Positions 57,569 to 64,000 of a stretch of DNA of 64,000 nucleotides are shown here, piece by piece. How positions within the stretch are numbered: the first letter of the stretch is position 1; each line of letters opens with the position of its first letter. Location: NCBI RefSeq assembly GCF_003350925.1, contig NZ_KZ857180.1:1-64000 (forward strand), read 5' to 3'. Under the pieces are notes generated by a model. The model was given only the letters and a program-made list of their open reading frames with translations, was not told where the DNA came from and did no database searches. This DNA comes from Dyella tabacisoli. Lineage in GTDB: Bacteria > Pseudomonadota > Gammaproteobacteria > Xanthomonadales > Rhodanobacteraceae. Made by a program: the position numbers and the translations under genes.

Positions 57569-58284
57569 GCCGATTCCGCGCCGCGCTGCCACTGATCCTG
57601 CTGCTGCTGGCGGGCATCGCGCTGTTTGCTTCTGGCGCACTGGATCAGTTGCACCCTGAGCAGTTGATCGCCCATCAAGATCAACTGCATGCGCAGATCC
57701 ATTCCAATCCCTGGCTCAGTCGACTGGCCTTTGTCGGCCTGCTTACCCTGGCGATGTCGACCGGCATTCCAGGCACGGTGGTCATCATCTTCGCCGGCGG
57801 CTTTGCTTTCGGCGTGGTCGAGGGCACGCTGTGCTCATCGATCGGGGTCACCCTGGGTTCGCTGATCCTGTATCTGGCCAGCCGCTACGCCATGGGCGGC
57901 GGCGGCAAACATCCGCCGGTCTACGTTGAACGACTGCGCCACGGCTTTGCCAAGCATCCGGTCAGCTACACCTTGTTTCTGCGTTTTGTGCCGGTGGTGC
58001 CATTCGGCATGGTTACCTTGAGCCTGGCCTGGCTACGCTGCCCTTTATGGCTATTCATCGGCGCCACCTGGCTAGGCGGCACCGTCATGCTGATCTTCGA
58101 AACCTCGGTCGGTGCCGGCCTTGGCACTGTGCTCAGCCACAACAAACAACTCGGCCCCGGCCTGCTGCTGCAGTACGAAGTGTTGCTGCCACTGGGCGCA
58201 CTCGCCCTGCTTGCGCTGCTGCCATTGTTGCTAAGCCGCTTTACCCGCCGTTTTCATCACCACGCGCCCCCGCCGACGGAGTGA
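57565..58284 (+). CDS. TVP38/TMEM64 family membrane protein
   Basis: 239 residues. Helices at about 8-25, 52-80, 85-110, 135-160 and 200-225 in a DedA/SNARE-associated fold. The family stretch FLRFVPVVPFGMVTLSLAWLRCPLWLFIGATWLGG (about 133-168) and the upstream GTLCSSIGVTLGSLILYLASRYAMG are clear. Relatives act in lipid scrambling or membrane homeostasis. TTG at 57565 overlaps the deaminase stop and gives MSRFRAALPL; no ATG fits the first helix. Confidence 0.88.
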   Translation: MSRFRAALPLILLLLAGIALFASGALDQLHPEQLIAHQDQLHAQIHSNPWLSRLAFVGLLTLAMSTGIPGTVVIIFAGGFAFGVVEGTLCSSIGVTLGSLILYLASRYAMGGGGKHPPVYVERLRHGFAKHPVSYTLFLRFVPVVPFGMVTLSLAWLRCPLWLFIGATWLGGTVMLIFETSVGAGLGTVLSHNKQLGPGLLLQYEVLLPLGALALLALLPLLLSRFTRRFHHHAPPPTE

Positions 58285-58434
58285 ACTGCCCCGAGCAAGC
58301 ACTGTCCCCCTGCTTTGTGGGGATTTGTCACAAACCACAGCAATCCCTAATCTTCCCAGTGGCAAGCTAGGTACTGACATGGCGCCGATCGCTGCACAAG
58401 ATCCGGCCCTCCCAACCACCTGCTGGAATTAGCG

Positions 58435-59448
58435 ATGAAATCCCTGACCCTGCTCACCTGCATGCTGATCTCGTTGGCGGCATCCGCCAGCCCCGCCTCA
58501 ACTCACTCCGGCGCTGCCGAAAACAGCAACTATGCCGTGCAGCAACACTACCCGCTCGGCGGTACCGGCGGCTGGGACTACCTCAGTCTCGATCCCGCCT
58601 CGCATCACTTGTTTATCGCCCGTGACGATCGCGTCATGGTTGTCGATACGCAGAGCGGCAAACTGCTCACCGAAATTTCCGGCATGCAGCATGCCCACGG
58701 TGTCGCCCTGGCACCCGGCAAGCATCGCGGCTATGTCAGCAATGGCCACGGCAATAACGTCAGCGTGATCGACCTCGATACGCTCAAAAGCCTCAGCAAC
58801 ATCGCGATCAGCGGCCAAAACCCGGATGCGATCATCTACGACAGCGCCAGCGATCATGTGCTGGCGATGAACGGCCGCAGCAACAATATCAGCGTGATCG
58901 ATCCCACCGCCGGCAAGGAAATAGCAACGATCGCCCTGCCCGGCAAGCCCGAATTTGCGGTGAGCGACGGCAAAGGCAATGTCTTCATCAATATCGAAGA
59001 CAAGAACCAGATCGTGCATATAGATACCCATGCGAACAAACTGCTCCACGCATGGCCACTGACCGCCTGCGACTCGCCGAGCGGACTTGCTTTCGATGCA
59101 GCATCGCAACGGTTGTTCTCGGTCTGCGATAACCAGAAGATGGCCGTCACTGATGCCAGCAATGGCCGGCAAGTAGCCCAGATCGCCATCGGCAAAGGTC
59201 CCGACGCGGTCGCATTCGACCCGCAGACCAAGCTGATCTTCAGCTCCAATGGTGAAGGCAGCCTCAGCGTCGTGCGTGAAGACGACGCCGATCATTACAC
59301 CGCACTGGCGGACGTCGCGACCCAGAAAAGCGCACGGACCCTGAGCCTGGATCCGACCACGCACCAGTTGTTCCTCGTCGCCTCCGATCCTGCGCCGCGC
59401 GGAACTCCGGTATCAGGCTTTACTTTGCTTGTTGCTGGCCGCCACTGA
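58435..59448 (+). CDS. Exported YncE-like beta-propeller protein
   Basis: 337 residues. Signal peptide (about 1-18, ASA). The rest is built of repeating blades with the YVTN-type pattern: HHLFIARDDRVMVVDTQSG, HRGYVSNGHGNNVSVIDLDT, DHVLAMNGRSNNISVIDPTAG, and so on to the end. Such seven-bladed propellers act as periplasmic binding or scaffold proteins; no catalytic residues are visible. It stands alone and is followed by a strong terminator. Confidence 0.88.
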   Translation: MKSLTLLTCMLISLAASASPASTHSGAAENSNYAVQQHYPLGGTGGWDYLSLDPASHHLFIARDDRVMVVDTQSGKLLTEISGMQHAHGVALAPGKHRGYVSNGHGNNVSVIDLDTLKSLSNIAISGQNPDAIIYDSASDHVLAMNGRSNNISVIDPTAGKEIATIALPGKPEFAVSDGKGNVFINIEDKNQIVHIDTHANKLLHAWPLTACDSPSGLAFDAASQRLFSVCDNQKMAVTDASNGRQVAQIAIGKGPDAVAFDPQTKLIFSSNGEGSLSVVREDDADHYTALADVATQKSARTLSLDPTTHQLFLVASDPAPRGTPVSGFTLLVAGRH

Positions 59449-59464
59449 GGTTCTTTAGCAACGC

Positions 59465-59510
59465 ATAAACCCCGCGTGGGTGGAATCACGCGGGGTTTAT
59501 TGGATTTGTT
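59465..59510 (+). terminator. Intrinsic terminator after the beta-propeller gene
   Basis: ATAAACCCCGCGTG (59465-59478) pairs perfectly with 59487-59500 around an 8-base loop, with TGGATTTGTTT following. Confidence 0.85.
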
Positions 59511-59981
59511 TCCTCTGCAAGTCTGAGCGCGAGATCGAATGAGTGTTCTCGCTACCGGGTCGTCTGCGGCGGGCTTTCGGACCCCTGCCGGGGCCTGAAG
59601 TCAAAAAGAGCAAGATCAAAACAAGATCAAAAGCAAGATCAGCAACGACCACCAATCGCCCATGGCATCCAGCGCCCGTGCCACGAGCATGACGGATTCA
59701 CTCCGCATACGTTGCAGGCATTGGTCATAGGTGTGATCGCCCTCGATCTAGGCGGCCAGGTCATCCATGTCGTCGACCAAAGCAGGATCTTCAACGTGCG
59801 CCCCGAAACACCAACCGCTACGCGGTGAGGCTTACGGCAGCCATTGGAATCGTCTACGGAGAACGCACGTGCGGATGCCATAAAAAGCGGGATCTTGTTC
59901 GCCAACGAGTCGCTGGAGTGCAGCCACCACCAGCAACTCGATTGGCGTGAAACTCCAAATAGAACGACGAACCACTCTCGA
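59501..59981. other. Accessory intergenic region with gene fragments
   Basis: 481 bases without an intact gene. It holds truncated repeat copy D (59561-59648) and, on the minus strand from about 59850 to 59630, a frame with one internal TAG: DDMDDLAA, stop, then IEGDHTYDQCLQRM and VARALDAMGDWWSLL before running into the repeat. The last block resembles the N-terminus of HxlR-type regulators (VARALxVIGDxWxLLIL). It is called a possible decayed gene only. Confidence 0.35.
59561..59648 (-). repeat. Deleted copy of structured dispersed repeat (copy D)
   Basis: Read on the minus strand it ends with CCGAAAGCCCGCCGCAG preceded by CCCC-GGCA-GGGG (stem IV), as in copy A. At the other end it has the AAGATC-rich stretch found at the far end of copy C. 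The central stems I to III are missing, so it looks like an internal deletion. The CGCCGCAG end faces the stop codon of the plus-strand propeller gene. Confidence 0.65.
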
Positions 59982-60275
59982 TCAATCGGCAGGCAACCAA
60001 TCAGGCTTGTTCAGACGGATTGACATTCCACCGTCTGGAGGCACCCTTTTTAGATGATTGCCTAGCACGCCGGTCAGTTTCTGAAAGCCGAGCAACTGCT
60101 TTGCATCCGTCAAACGGTCCCACGAATCCCGGACATCATTGCCATTGACGGAGATCTTGACCTTAACGTGCCTCATCTTCCCCGAACCGATAGCTTCTAT
60201 CTCAAACTCTTGTATCTGTCTTGACTCCCATCCGTTATTACTGACGGCGCCGTTCAGTGCTTCGATAAACCTCAT
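59982..60275 (-). CDS. Small hypothetical protein
   Basis: 97 residues, not recognised. Sequence: MRFIEALNGAVSNNGW at the start, charged middle (KMRHVKVKISVNGNDVRDSWDRL), ending NKPDWLPAD. No signal peptide, membrane helix or known motif. The ATG at 60275 is preceded by an excellent GGGGGAG, the best reason to call it real. Codon use is less GC-biased than the surrounding genes, in line with acquisition by transfer. It lies in a short accessory patch near tRNA-Lys. Confidence 0.6.
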   Translation of the reverse strand: MRFIEALNGAVSNNGWESRQIQEFEIEAIGSGKMRHVKVKISVNGNDVRDSWDRLTDAKQLLGFQKLTGVLGNHLKRVPPDGGMSIRLNKPDWLPAD

Positions 60276-60453
60276 TTCACTCCCCCTTTAGACGGCCACC
60301 ATGGCCAAGTAAATGGGGGCACCCTAAGCCATTAGCTGCGGGATAGCCTTAACCAGGTATCTCACTTTTTAGATCGCTTTGGCTAGAGAGAAGAAAGGTC
60401 TCTTACACGCAAAATACCTTACGCTTGCATGGCGTTTTTCTTTGAGCCGAAAA

Positions 60454-61149
60454 TCAGCTAGAAGCCGGCATCCGCGTGGAGGACTCAGGTACGTTAGACA
60501 GAGCGCTGTCCATCCTTGTTACGAGACTGTCGAGGCCGTGCGCGACTTCGCTAGCCGCTCCTGCCATTTGATTGACGACGTGCAGCAACTCTCGGGGCTG
60601 GTAGTCATCCATCTTCATATCGACCAGGATGTCGGCCATGCGTTGACCACTAAGTACGTTTGATGCCTCCTGGATGGTGATCGCTGCACTCGCGTTTTGC
60701 GCGGCGTAGATACTGGAATAACGCCTCAGCCGATCAGCATCGATCCAGCTAGCCGACTGATTGGCCACGGAGACGTCCCAAGCCTCACGGCGCATCACCG
60801 GCCAACGCCAGTCAAGGTAGAGCCCATAGGGGTCCGCCTCATGGATGTGTCTGTTGATAACGGCAGTGGATGCATGCGCTTTGAGATCGACCACCAGCCC
60901 GTCGCGAATCTTTTCCAGCGCATGCATACGGGCGAAATCGTGATCCCGCTGATGCTTGATCTGGATAAGATTCTCGTGAATCTCTGCCTCGATCTTCACC
61001 ATTGCATCGACAGCGGCGTGCTCGTGGTGCACGCGCTCTATCCACGCTTCCAATCCCAGAGCGGTAAGGATACTGAGCACGATCATCAGGTAATGAGTAG
61101 AGAATTCCTTTAGCGACTGAAGGCGCACCTTCGGCAGTTCGAGATGCAT
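60454..61149 (-). CDS. Single-pass membrane protein, unknown function
   Basis: 231 residues. One N-terminal membrane helix (about 18-36, HYLMIVLSILTALGLEAWI) preceded by LPKVRLQSLKEF. A long helical, likely coiled-coil region follows (about 40-100, EAEIHENLIQIKHQRDHDFARMHALEKI), then a tryptophan-rich middle (YLDWRWPVMRREAWDV) and a helical tail. I recall similar proteins as hypotheticals in xanthomonads. No enzymatic motif. ATG at 61149 is used, without a strong ribosome-binding site. Base composition is lower in GC than the core genes. Confidence 0.7.
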   Translation of the reverse strand: MHLELPKVRLQSLKEFSTHYLMIVLSILTALGLEAWIERVHHEHAAVDAMVKIEAEIHENLIQIKHQRDHDFARMHALEKIRDGLVVDLKAHASTAVINRHIHEADPYGLYLDWRWPVMRREAWDVSVANQSASWIDADRLRRYSSIYAAQNASAAITIQEASNVLSGQRMADILVDMKMDDYQPRELLHVVNQMAGAASEVAHGLDSLVTRMDSALSNVPESSTRMPASS

Positions 61150-61438
61150 GAAGCGAATCCTGTGAGATCGACGAAGATGTGGGGCCGGAGCGTAACCGAT
61201 CGTGTATTGCTATCGCAGTGCCGTAGGTAGTCATAGCACCCAGCAAGCGCTGCGGCTAAGCATTCCCATATCCGTCAACAAGAACATCTGCCTCAGCGCA
61301 CTGCCTGCCGAATATCTCTTCGGGTCGAAAGGGACGTCAAAGCACAGGGCTTTGCAGCGGGGGAGGAATCCAGATACGGACATCTATGGCCAACCAACCG
61401 TCCAGCGTCAGGGGCTCAGTCCACAGGCCCATCAACCA

Positions 61439-61540
61439 GACAACTGCGGCGGCACACGATGCGCCGCGAGAATGTCATCGCGGCTGGTGTTTTTGATTGT
61501 GCAACCAGCCTCGAAGAGCTGAATTTTACGGCCAGCCACA
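61439..61540 (-). pseudogene. Fragment resembling P2-type phage portal protein
   Basis: On the minus strand the frame reads KIQLFEAGCTIKN then TSRDDILAAHRVPPQLSG and stops. P2-family portal proteins (gpQ) have FxNIKNVSRDDIxxAHRVPPQxMG at the corresponding place, so the match of SRDDILAAHRVPPQ is hard to explain by chance. Only about 34 residues remain, with no start and a premature stop. It sits between a tRNA terminator and an accessory patch, as expected for the scar of a decayed prophage. Confidence 0.6.
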
Positions 61541-61570
61541 AAAAAGGGACTTGCATCGCTGCAAGTCCCT
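61540..61570 (-). terminator. Intrinsic terminator of tRNA-Lys
   Basis: AGGGACTTGCA (61545-61555) pairs with 61560-61570 around TCGC; on the minus strand it is followed by six T. It lies 9 bases after the tRNA 3' end. Confidence 0.92.
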
Positions 61571-61578
61571 GAATTTAT

Positions 61579-61654
61579 TGGTGGGCCGTGATGGATTCGA
61601 ACCATCGACCAATAGATTAAAAGTCTACTGCTCTACCAACTGAGCTAACGGCCC
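61579..61654 (-). tRNA. tRNA-Lys (anticodon UUU)
   Basis: 76 bases with encoded CCA (61579-61581). Acceptor GGGCCGT pairs with ACGGCCC; D-arm AGCTCAGTTGGTAGAGC; anticodon loop CTTTTAA with TTT at the centre; T-arm GGTTCGAATCC. All four stems are intact. It follows queC on the same strand, an arrangement conserved from Pseudomonas to xanthomonads. Confidence 0.97.
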
Positions 61655-61744
61655 ATCGCGTTAAGCGAAGCCGGCAATTTTACGGCCTATGAGCCTTCGG
61701 CACAAGTTGTACTCGTTCATATGCGCGGCAGCCATGGCAAACGC

Positions 61745-62452
61745 TCAGACGTAGCGGGTTGGATCGGGCAGGCCTGCATCGCGAAAACCCTGCGCCCGCA
61801 GGCGGCAGGCGTCGCAGTGCCCGCAGGCGCGGCCTTCGGCATCGGCCTGGTAGCAGCTCACCGTCACTGAGAAATCGATGCCAAGACGCTGGCCCTCGCG
61901 TGCGATATCGGCCTTGCTCATGCGCATCAGCGGCGCGTGGATGCGGATACCGGCGCCTTCCACACCGGCCTTGGTGGCCACATTGGCCAACTGCTCGAAT
62001 GCATCGATAAAGGCCGGCCGGCAATCGGGGTAGCCCGAATAGTCGACGGCATTGACGCCGCACCAGATATCACTGGAACCGAGTACCTCCGCCCAACCGA
62101 GCGCAATCGACAGCATGATGGTGTTGCGCGCCGGCACATAGGTCACCGGAATAGCATCGGCACTGGCGTTTTGATCGGTATCGAGCGGCACATCCATATC
62201 GGCGGTGAGCGCCGAGCCGCCGATTGAGCGCAGATCGACGCTTACCGTCTTATGCCTTGCCGCGCCAAGCAAATGCGAAACGCGTTCCGACGCTTCCAGC
62301 TCGGCACTGTGGCGCTGGCCGTAGGCCACGCTCAAGGCATAAACCTCGTAACCCTGCTCGCGCGCGATGGCGATTGTGACGGCTGAATCCATGCCGCCGG
62401 AGACGAGTACGACAGCTTTGCGTAGAGAGTTTTTGGACATGGTTGAATCCAT
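61745..62452 (-). CDS. queC: 7-cyano-7-deazaguanine synthase QueC
   Basis: 235 residues. ATP-dependent conversion of 7-carboxy-7-deazaguanine to preQ0 in queuosine biosynthesis. PP-loop [14 protein letters not shown] (about 11-24), [13 protein letters not shown] (about 99-111), and C-terminal zinc cysteines with [14 protein letters not shown]. Start at 62452 (MDSTMSKNS); Met5 is possible. It follows queE by 93 bases and precedes tRNA-Lys. Confidence 0.96.
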   Translation of the reverse strand: MDSTMSKNSLRKAVVLVSGGMDSAVTIAIAREQGYEVYALSVAYGQRHSAELEASERVSHLLGAARHKTVSVDLRSIGGSALTADMDVPLDTDQNASADAIPVTYVPARNTIMLSIALGWAEVLGSSDIWCGVNAVDYSGYPDCRPAFIDAFEQLANVATKAGVEGAGIRIHAPLMRMSKADIAREGQRLGIDFSVTVSCYQADAEGRACGHCDACRLRAQGFRDAGLPDPTRYV

Positions 62453-62545
62453 GGTGAGTCAGGCCGGTCACCGGCCGAAAAACGCCACCGGCAACACAGG
62501 CCGGCGCGCCATATGAACTCCACTCTCCGTGCCGAAGAGGGCTAT

Positions 62546-63250
62546 TCAGTGGCCGGCCGCGTCGTTCCATAGCAGCTTATGAAGCTGCAACTGGAAGCGC
62601 ACCGGCAATTTGTCCTCGATGATCCACTCGGCCAGCTCGCGCGGCTGCACTGCACCGTGCACCGGCGAGAACAGCACCATGCAGCGTTGCTCAAGCGCAT
62701 GCTCGGCGACTGCATTGCGCGCCCATTCGTAATCGGCGCGACTGGCGATCACGATCTTGATTTGATCGTGCGGCAGCAAATGATCCAGATTGGACCAGAG
62801 ATTGCGCTTGGCCTCGCCCGAATCAGGTGCTTTCAGATCCATCACTTTGCGCACGCGAGGATCCACCGGCGACACATCGAGCGCACCGGAGGTTTCCAGC
62901 GACACGTCGTACCCGGCATCGCACAAACGCTGCAACAGGATCAAACAACGCTTCTGCGCCAGCGGCTCGCCGCCGGTGACGCAGACATATTTGACGCCAT
63001 GGGAGGCCACCTCGGCGAGGATGTCGTCAATTGCACGCCAGTTGCCGCCGTAGAAGGAATACTCGGTGTCGCACCAGACGCAGCGCAGCGGACAACCGGT
63101 GAGACGTATGAATACCGTGCGCCAGCCGATGGCGTCGGCCTCGCCCTGGATCGAATGGAAGATTTCGGTGATGCGCAGACGCTCGGGCATGGCCTCTACC
63201 GTCATGGCCGCCGACGTGGTGGACGCCACGCTTGCGTCTTTGTCACTCAC
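62546..63250 (-). CDS. queE: 7-carboxy-7-deazaguanine synthase QueE
   Basis: 234 residues. Radical-SAM ring contraction of CPH4 in queuosine synthesis. After a 28-residue N-terminal extension it shows FHSIQGEADAIGWRTVFIRLTGC and the cluster motif CPLRCVWC (CxxxCxxC, about 53-60), then VCVTGGEPL (about 94-102). GTG at 63250 (MSDKDAS) lies 10 bases after the cpoB stop. Part of the cpoB-queE-queC line. Confidence 0.96.
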   Translation of the reverse strand: MSDKDASVASTTSAAMTVEAMPERLRITEIFHSIQGEADAIGWRTVFIRLTGCPLRCVWCDTEYSFYGGNWRAIDDILAEVASHGVKYVCVTGGEPLAQKRCLILLQRLCDAGYDVSLETSGALDVSPVDPRVRKVMDLKAPDSGEAKRNLWSNLDHLLPHDQIKIVIASRADYEWARNAVAEHALEQRCMVLFSPVHGAVQPRELAEWIIEDKLPVRFQLQLHKLLWNDAAGH

Positions 63251-63260
63251 TACGACGACC

Positions 63261-64000
63261 TCAGTTACCCGGCTGCTGCACGCGGCGCAGTCGCTCCTGG
63301 GCCAGGCCGGCGGCCTTGGAACCCGGATACTTGGTGGTTACTGATTTCAGCGTGGCCTTGGCGGCGTCGGTCTGCTTCAACTCAAGTTGACTATAGCCAA
63401 CCTTGAGCAAAGCGTCAGGCACTTTGTCGCTCTGCGGAAACTGGCTGAGCAAGCGCTGGAACGTCTCCAACGCCACCGGATAATTCATCGTGGCGTAGTA
63501 AGACTCGCCGAGCCAATAAAAGGCATTCGGGGTGAGTGCGTGATCGGGATATTGCTGGATAAAACCACGGAAGCCGCGCGAAGCCTGCGCATATTCACCG
63601 CCGCGCAATGACTTGAACGCCGCATCGTAAACGGCCTGCGCACCTGCGGCATCGGCCGGAGCAGCCGTGCTGGCGGCGGTAGCGGGCTGCGCCTGATTGG
63701 CCGGCGCCTTGCCCTTGCCCGTCGCTGCCGCGGGGGTGTTCACCGCGGGGGGCGTGGCATTGGCTGCCGGATTGTTGTTGCCAGCCGCAGCGCCGGCACC
63801 TCCTTCGAGGCGACCGATACGCGAATCGAGATCCACGTACTGCGACTTGCTTTTGTCCTGGAGTCCCTGCAACTGATGCTGCAGTTCTTCGATCTGGCCC
63901 TGTAGCTGCTGCACCTGCGCCTGCAGTTGCTGCACCTGGTTGACCATGCCGATACCGCCCTGGTCTTGGTTTTGCGCCTGCTGCTCCAGCCGTGCGACAC
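63261..64000 (-). CDS. cpoB: Cell division coordinator CpoB (YbgF), partial
   Basis: 246 codons visible including the stop; the 5' end lies beyond the window. The frame continues upstream of the internal ATG at 63947 as VARLEQQAQNQDQGGIG. The visible N-terminal part is a coiled coil (QVQQLQAQVQQLQGQIEELQHQ) that trimerises in the family, then an A/P/N-rich linker, then TPR repeats (AQAVYDAAFKSLRGGEYAQASRGF, ALTPNAFYWLGESYYATMNYPVAL, SDKVPDALLKVGYSQLELKQTDAAKATL). CpoB works with the Tol-Pal system in coordinating outer-membrane constriction; tol/pal genes are expected just outside. Confidence 0.93.
   Translation of the reverse strand, partial: VARLEQQAQNQDQGGIGMVNQVQQLQAQVQQLQGQIEELQHQLQGLQDKSKSQYVDLDSRIGRLEGGAGAAAGNNNPAANATPPAVNTPAAATGKGKAPANQAQPATAASTAAPADAAGAQAVYDAAFKSLRGGEYAQASRGFRGFIQQYPDHALTPNAFYWLGESYYATMNYPVALETFQRLLSQFPQSDKVPDALLKVGYSQLELKQTDAAKATLKSVTTKYPGSKAAGLAQERLRRVQQPGN

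Larger units (their letters stand above)
61150..61578. other. Intergenic region downstream of tRNA-Lys, with phage-like remnant
   Basis: 429 bases. It contains the tRNA terminator (61540-61570) and, overlapping it on the minus strand, a short frame that reads like part of a phage portal protein (listed separately). The rest, 61150-61430, has no convincing gene on either strand. Confidence 0.5.

Noticed and set aside
61202-61522. A 106-codon plus-strand frame before tRNA-Lys
   Set aside because: No ribosome-binding site, no domain, and it runs into the tRNA terminator. The opposite strand of its end carries the portal-like fragment instead.
61579-61654. Active attachment site at tRNA-Lys with a second att copy in the window
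   Set aside because: No duplicate of the tRNA 3' end was found in the window and no integrase gene is present, so an intact island cannot be claimed.

Overview
The window looks like chromosome from a high-GC gammaproteobacterium of the Xanthomonadales, most likely the Rhodanobacteraceae (Dyella, Frateuria or Luteibacter type). This is inferred from FabV as enoyl-ACP reductase, DXS, the conserved cpoB-queE-queC-tRNA-Lys order, an AhpC/AhpD/OxyR locus, a SapC-family protein, a CusA/CzcA-like tripartite pump, and dense families of GC-rich dispersed repeats. No taxonomic search was possible.

Layout. 0-5 kb: a DUF1697 protein and two tandem paralogous TonB-like envelope proteins, separated by dispersed repeats. 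5-8 kb: an EF-G-like GTPase and a Gre-fold factor, with a GGGGAAC heptamer array between them. 8-15 kb: a tightly packed minus-strand operon, RDD-RDD-SpoIIM-DUF4129-DUF4350-MoxR-DUF58. 15-19 kb: SET-domain methyltransferase, lipoprotein, acyl-CoA dehydrogenase and GNAT acetyltransferase. 19-25 kb: RND pump, adaptor and TolC-like outer-membrane factor. 25-33 kb: an HTH-like small protein, SapC protein, a thaumatin-like secreted protein, an HNH endonuclease, dxs and a modular GH18 chitinase. 33-42.5 kb: prmC, a 1394-residue inner-membrane protein, M1 aminopeptidase and fabV. 42.7-50 kb: a convergent response regulator and sensor kinase, a YadA-type trimeric autotransporter and a subtilisin-like protease. 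50-54 kb: ahpD, ahpC, oxyR and msrA, an oxidative-stress block. 54-59 kb: apt, DUF2007, glnS, nucleoside deaminase, TVP38/TMEM64 protein and a beta-propeller protein. 59.5-61.6 kb: a small accessory patch holding gene fragments, including what reads as a P2-type phage portal fragment beside tRNA-Lys. 61.7-64 kb: queC, queE and cpoB (cut by the window edge).

The most unusual content is non-coding. A dispersed element of about 250-290 bases occurs in three substantial copies plus two partial ones. It folds into several hairpins, and compensatory base changes preserve the stems between copies. It lies just 3' of stop codons in a fixed orientation, usually with a REP-like hairpin at its far end. 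A second composite repeat pairs GGGGAAC arrays with inverted GTTCCCC runs across an A-rich spacer and occurs twice. Other points of interest are the TonB-like paralog pair with a shared cysteine-containing C-terminal module, a TonB-box-like motif inside the 1394-residue membrane protein, a thaumatin-like secreted protein, and candidate operators upstream of the chitinase, the adhesin and ahpC/oxyR.
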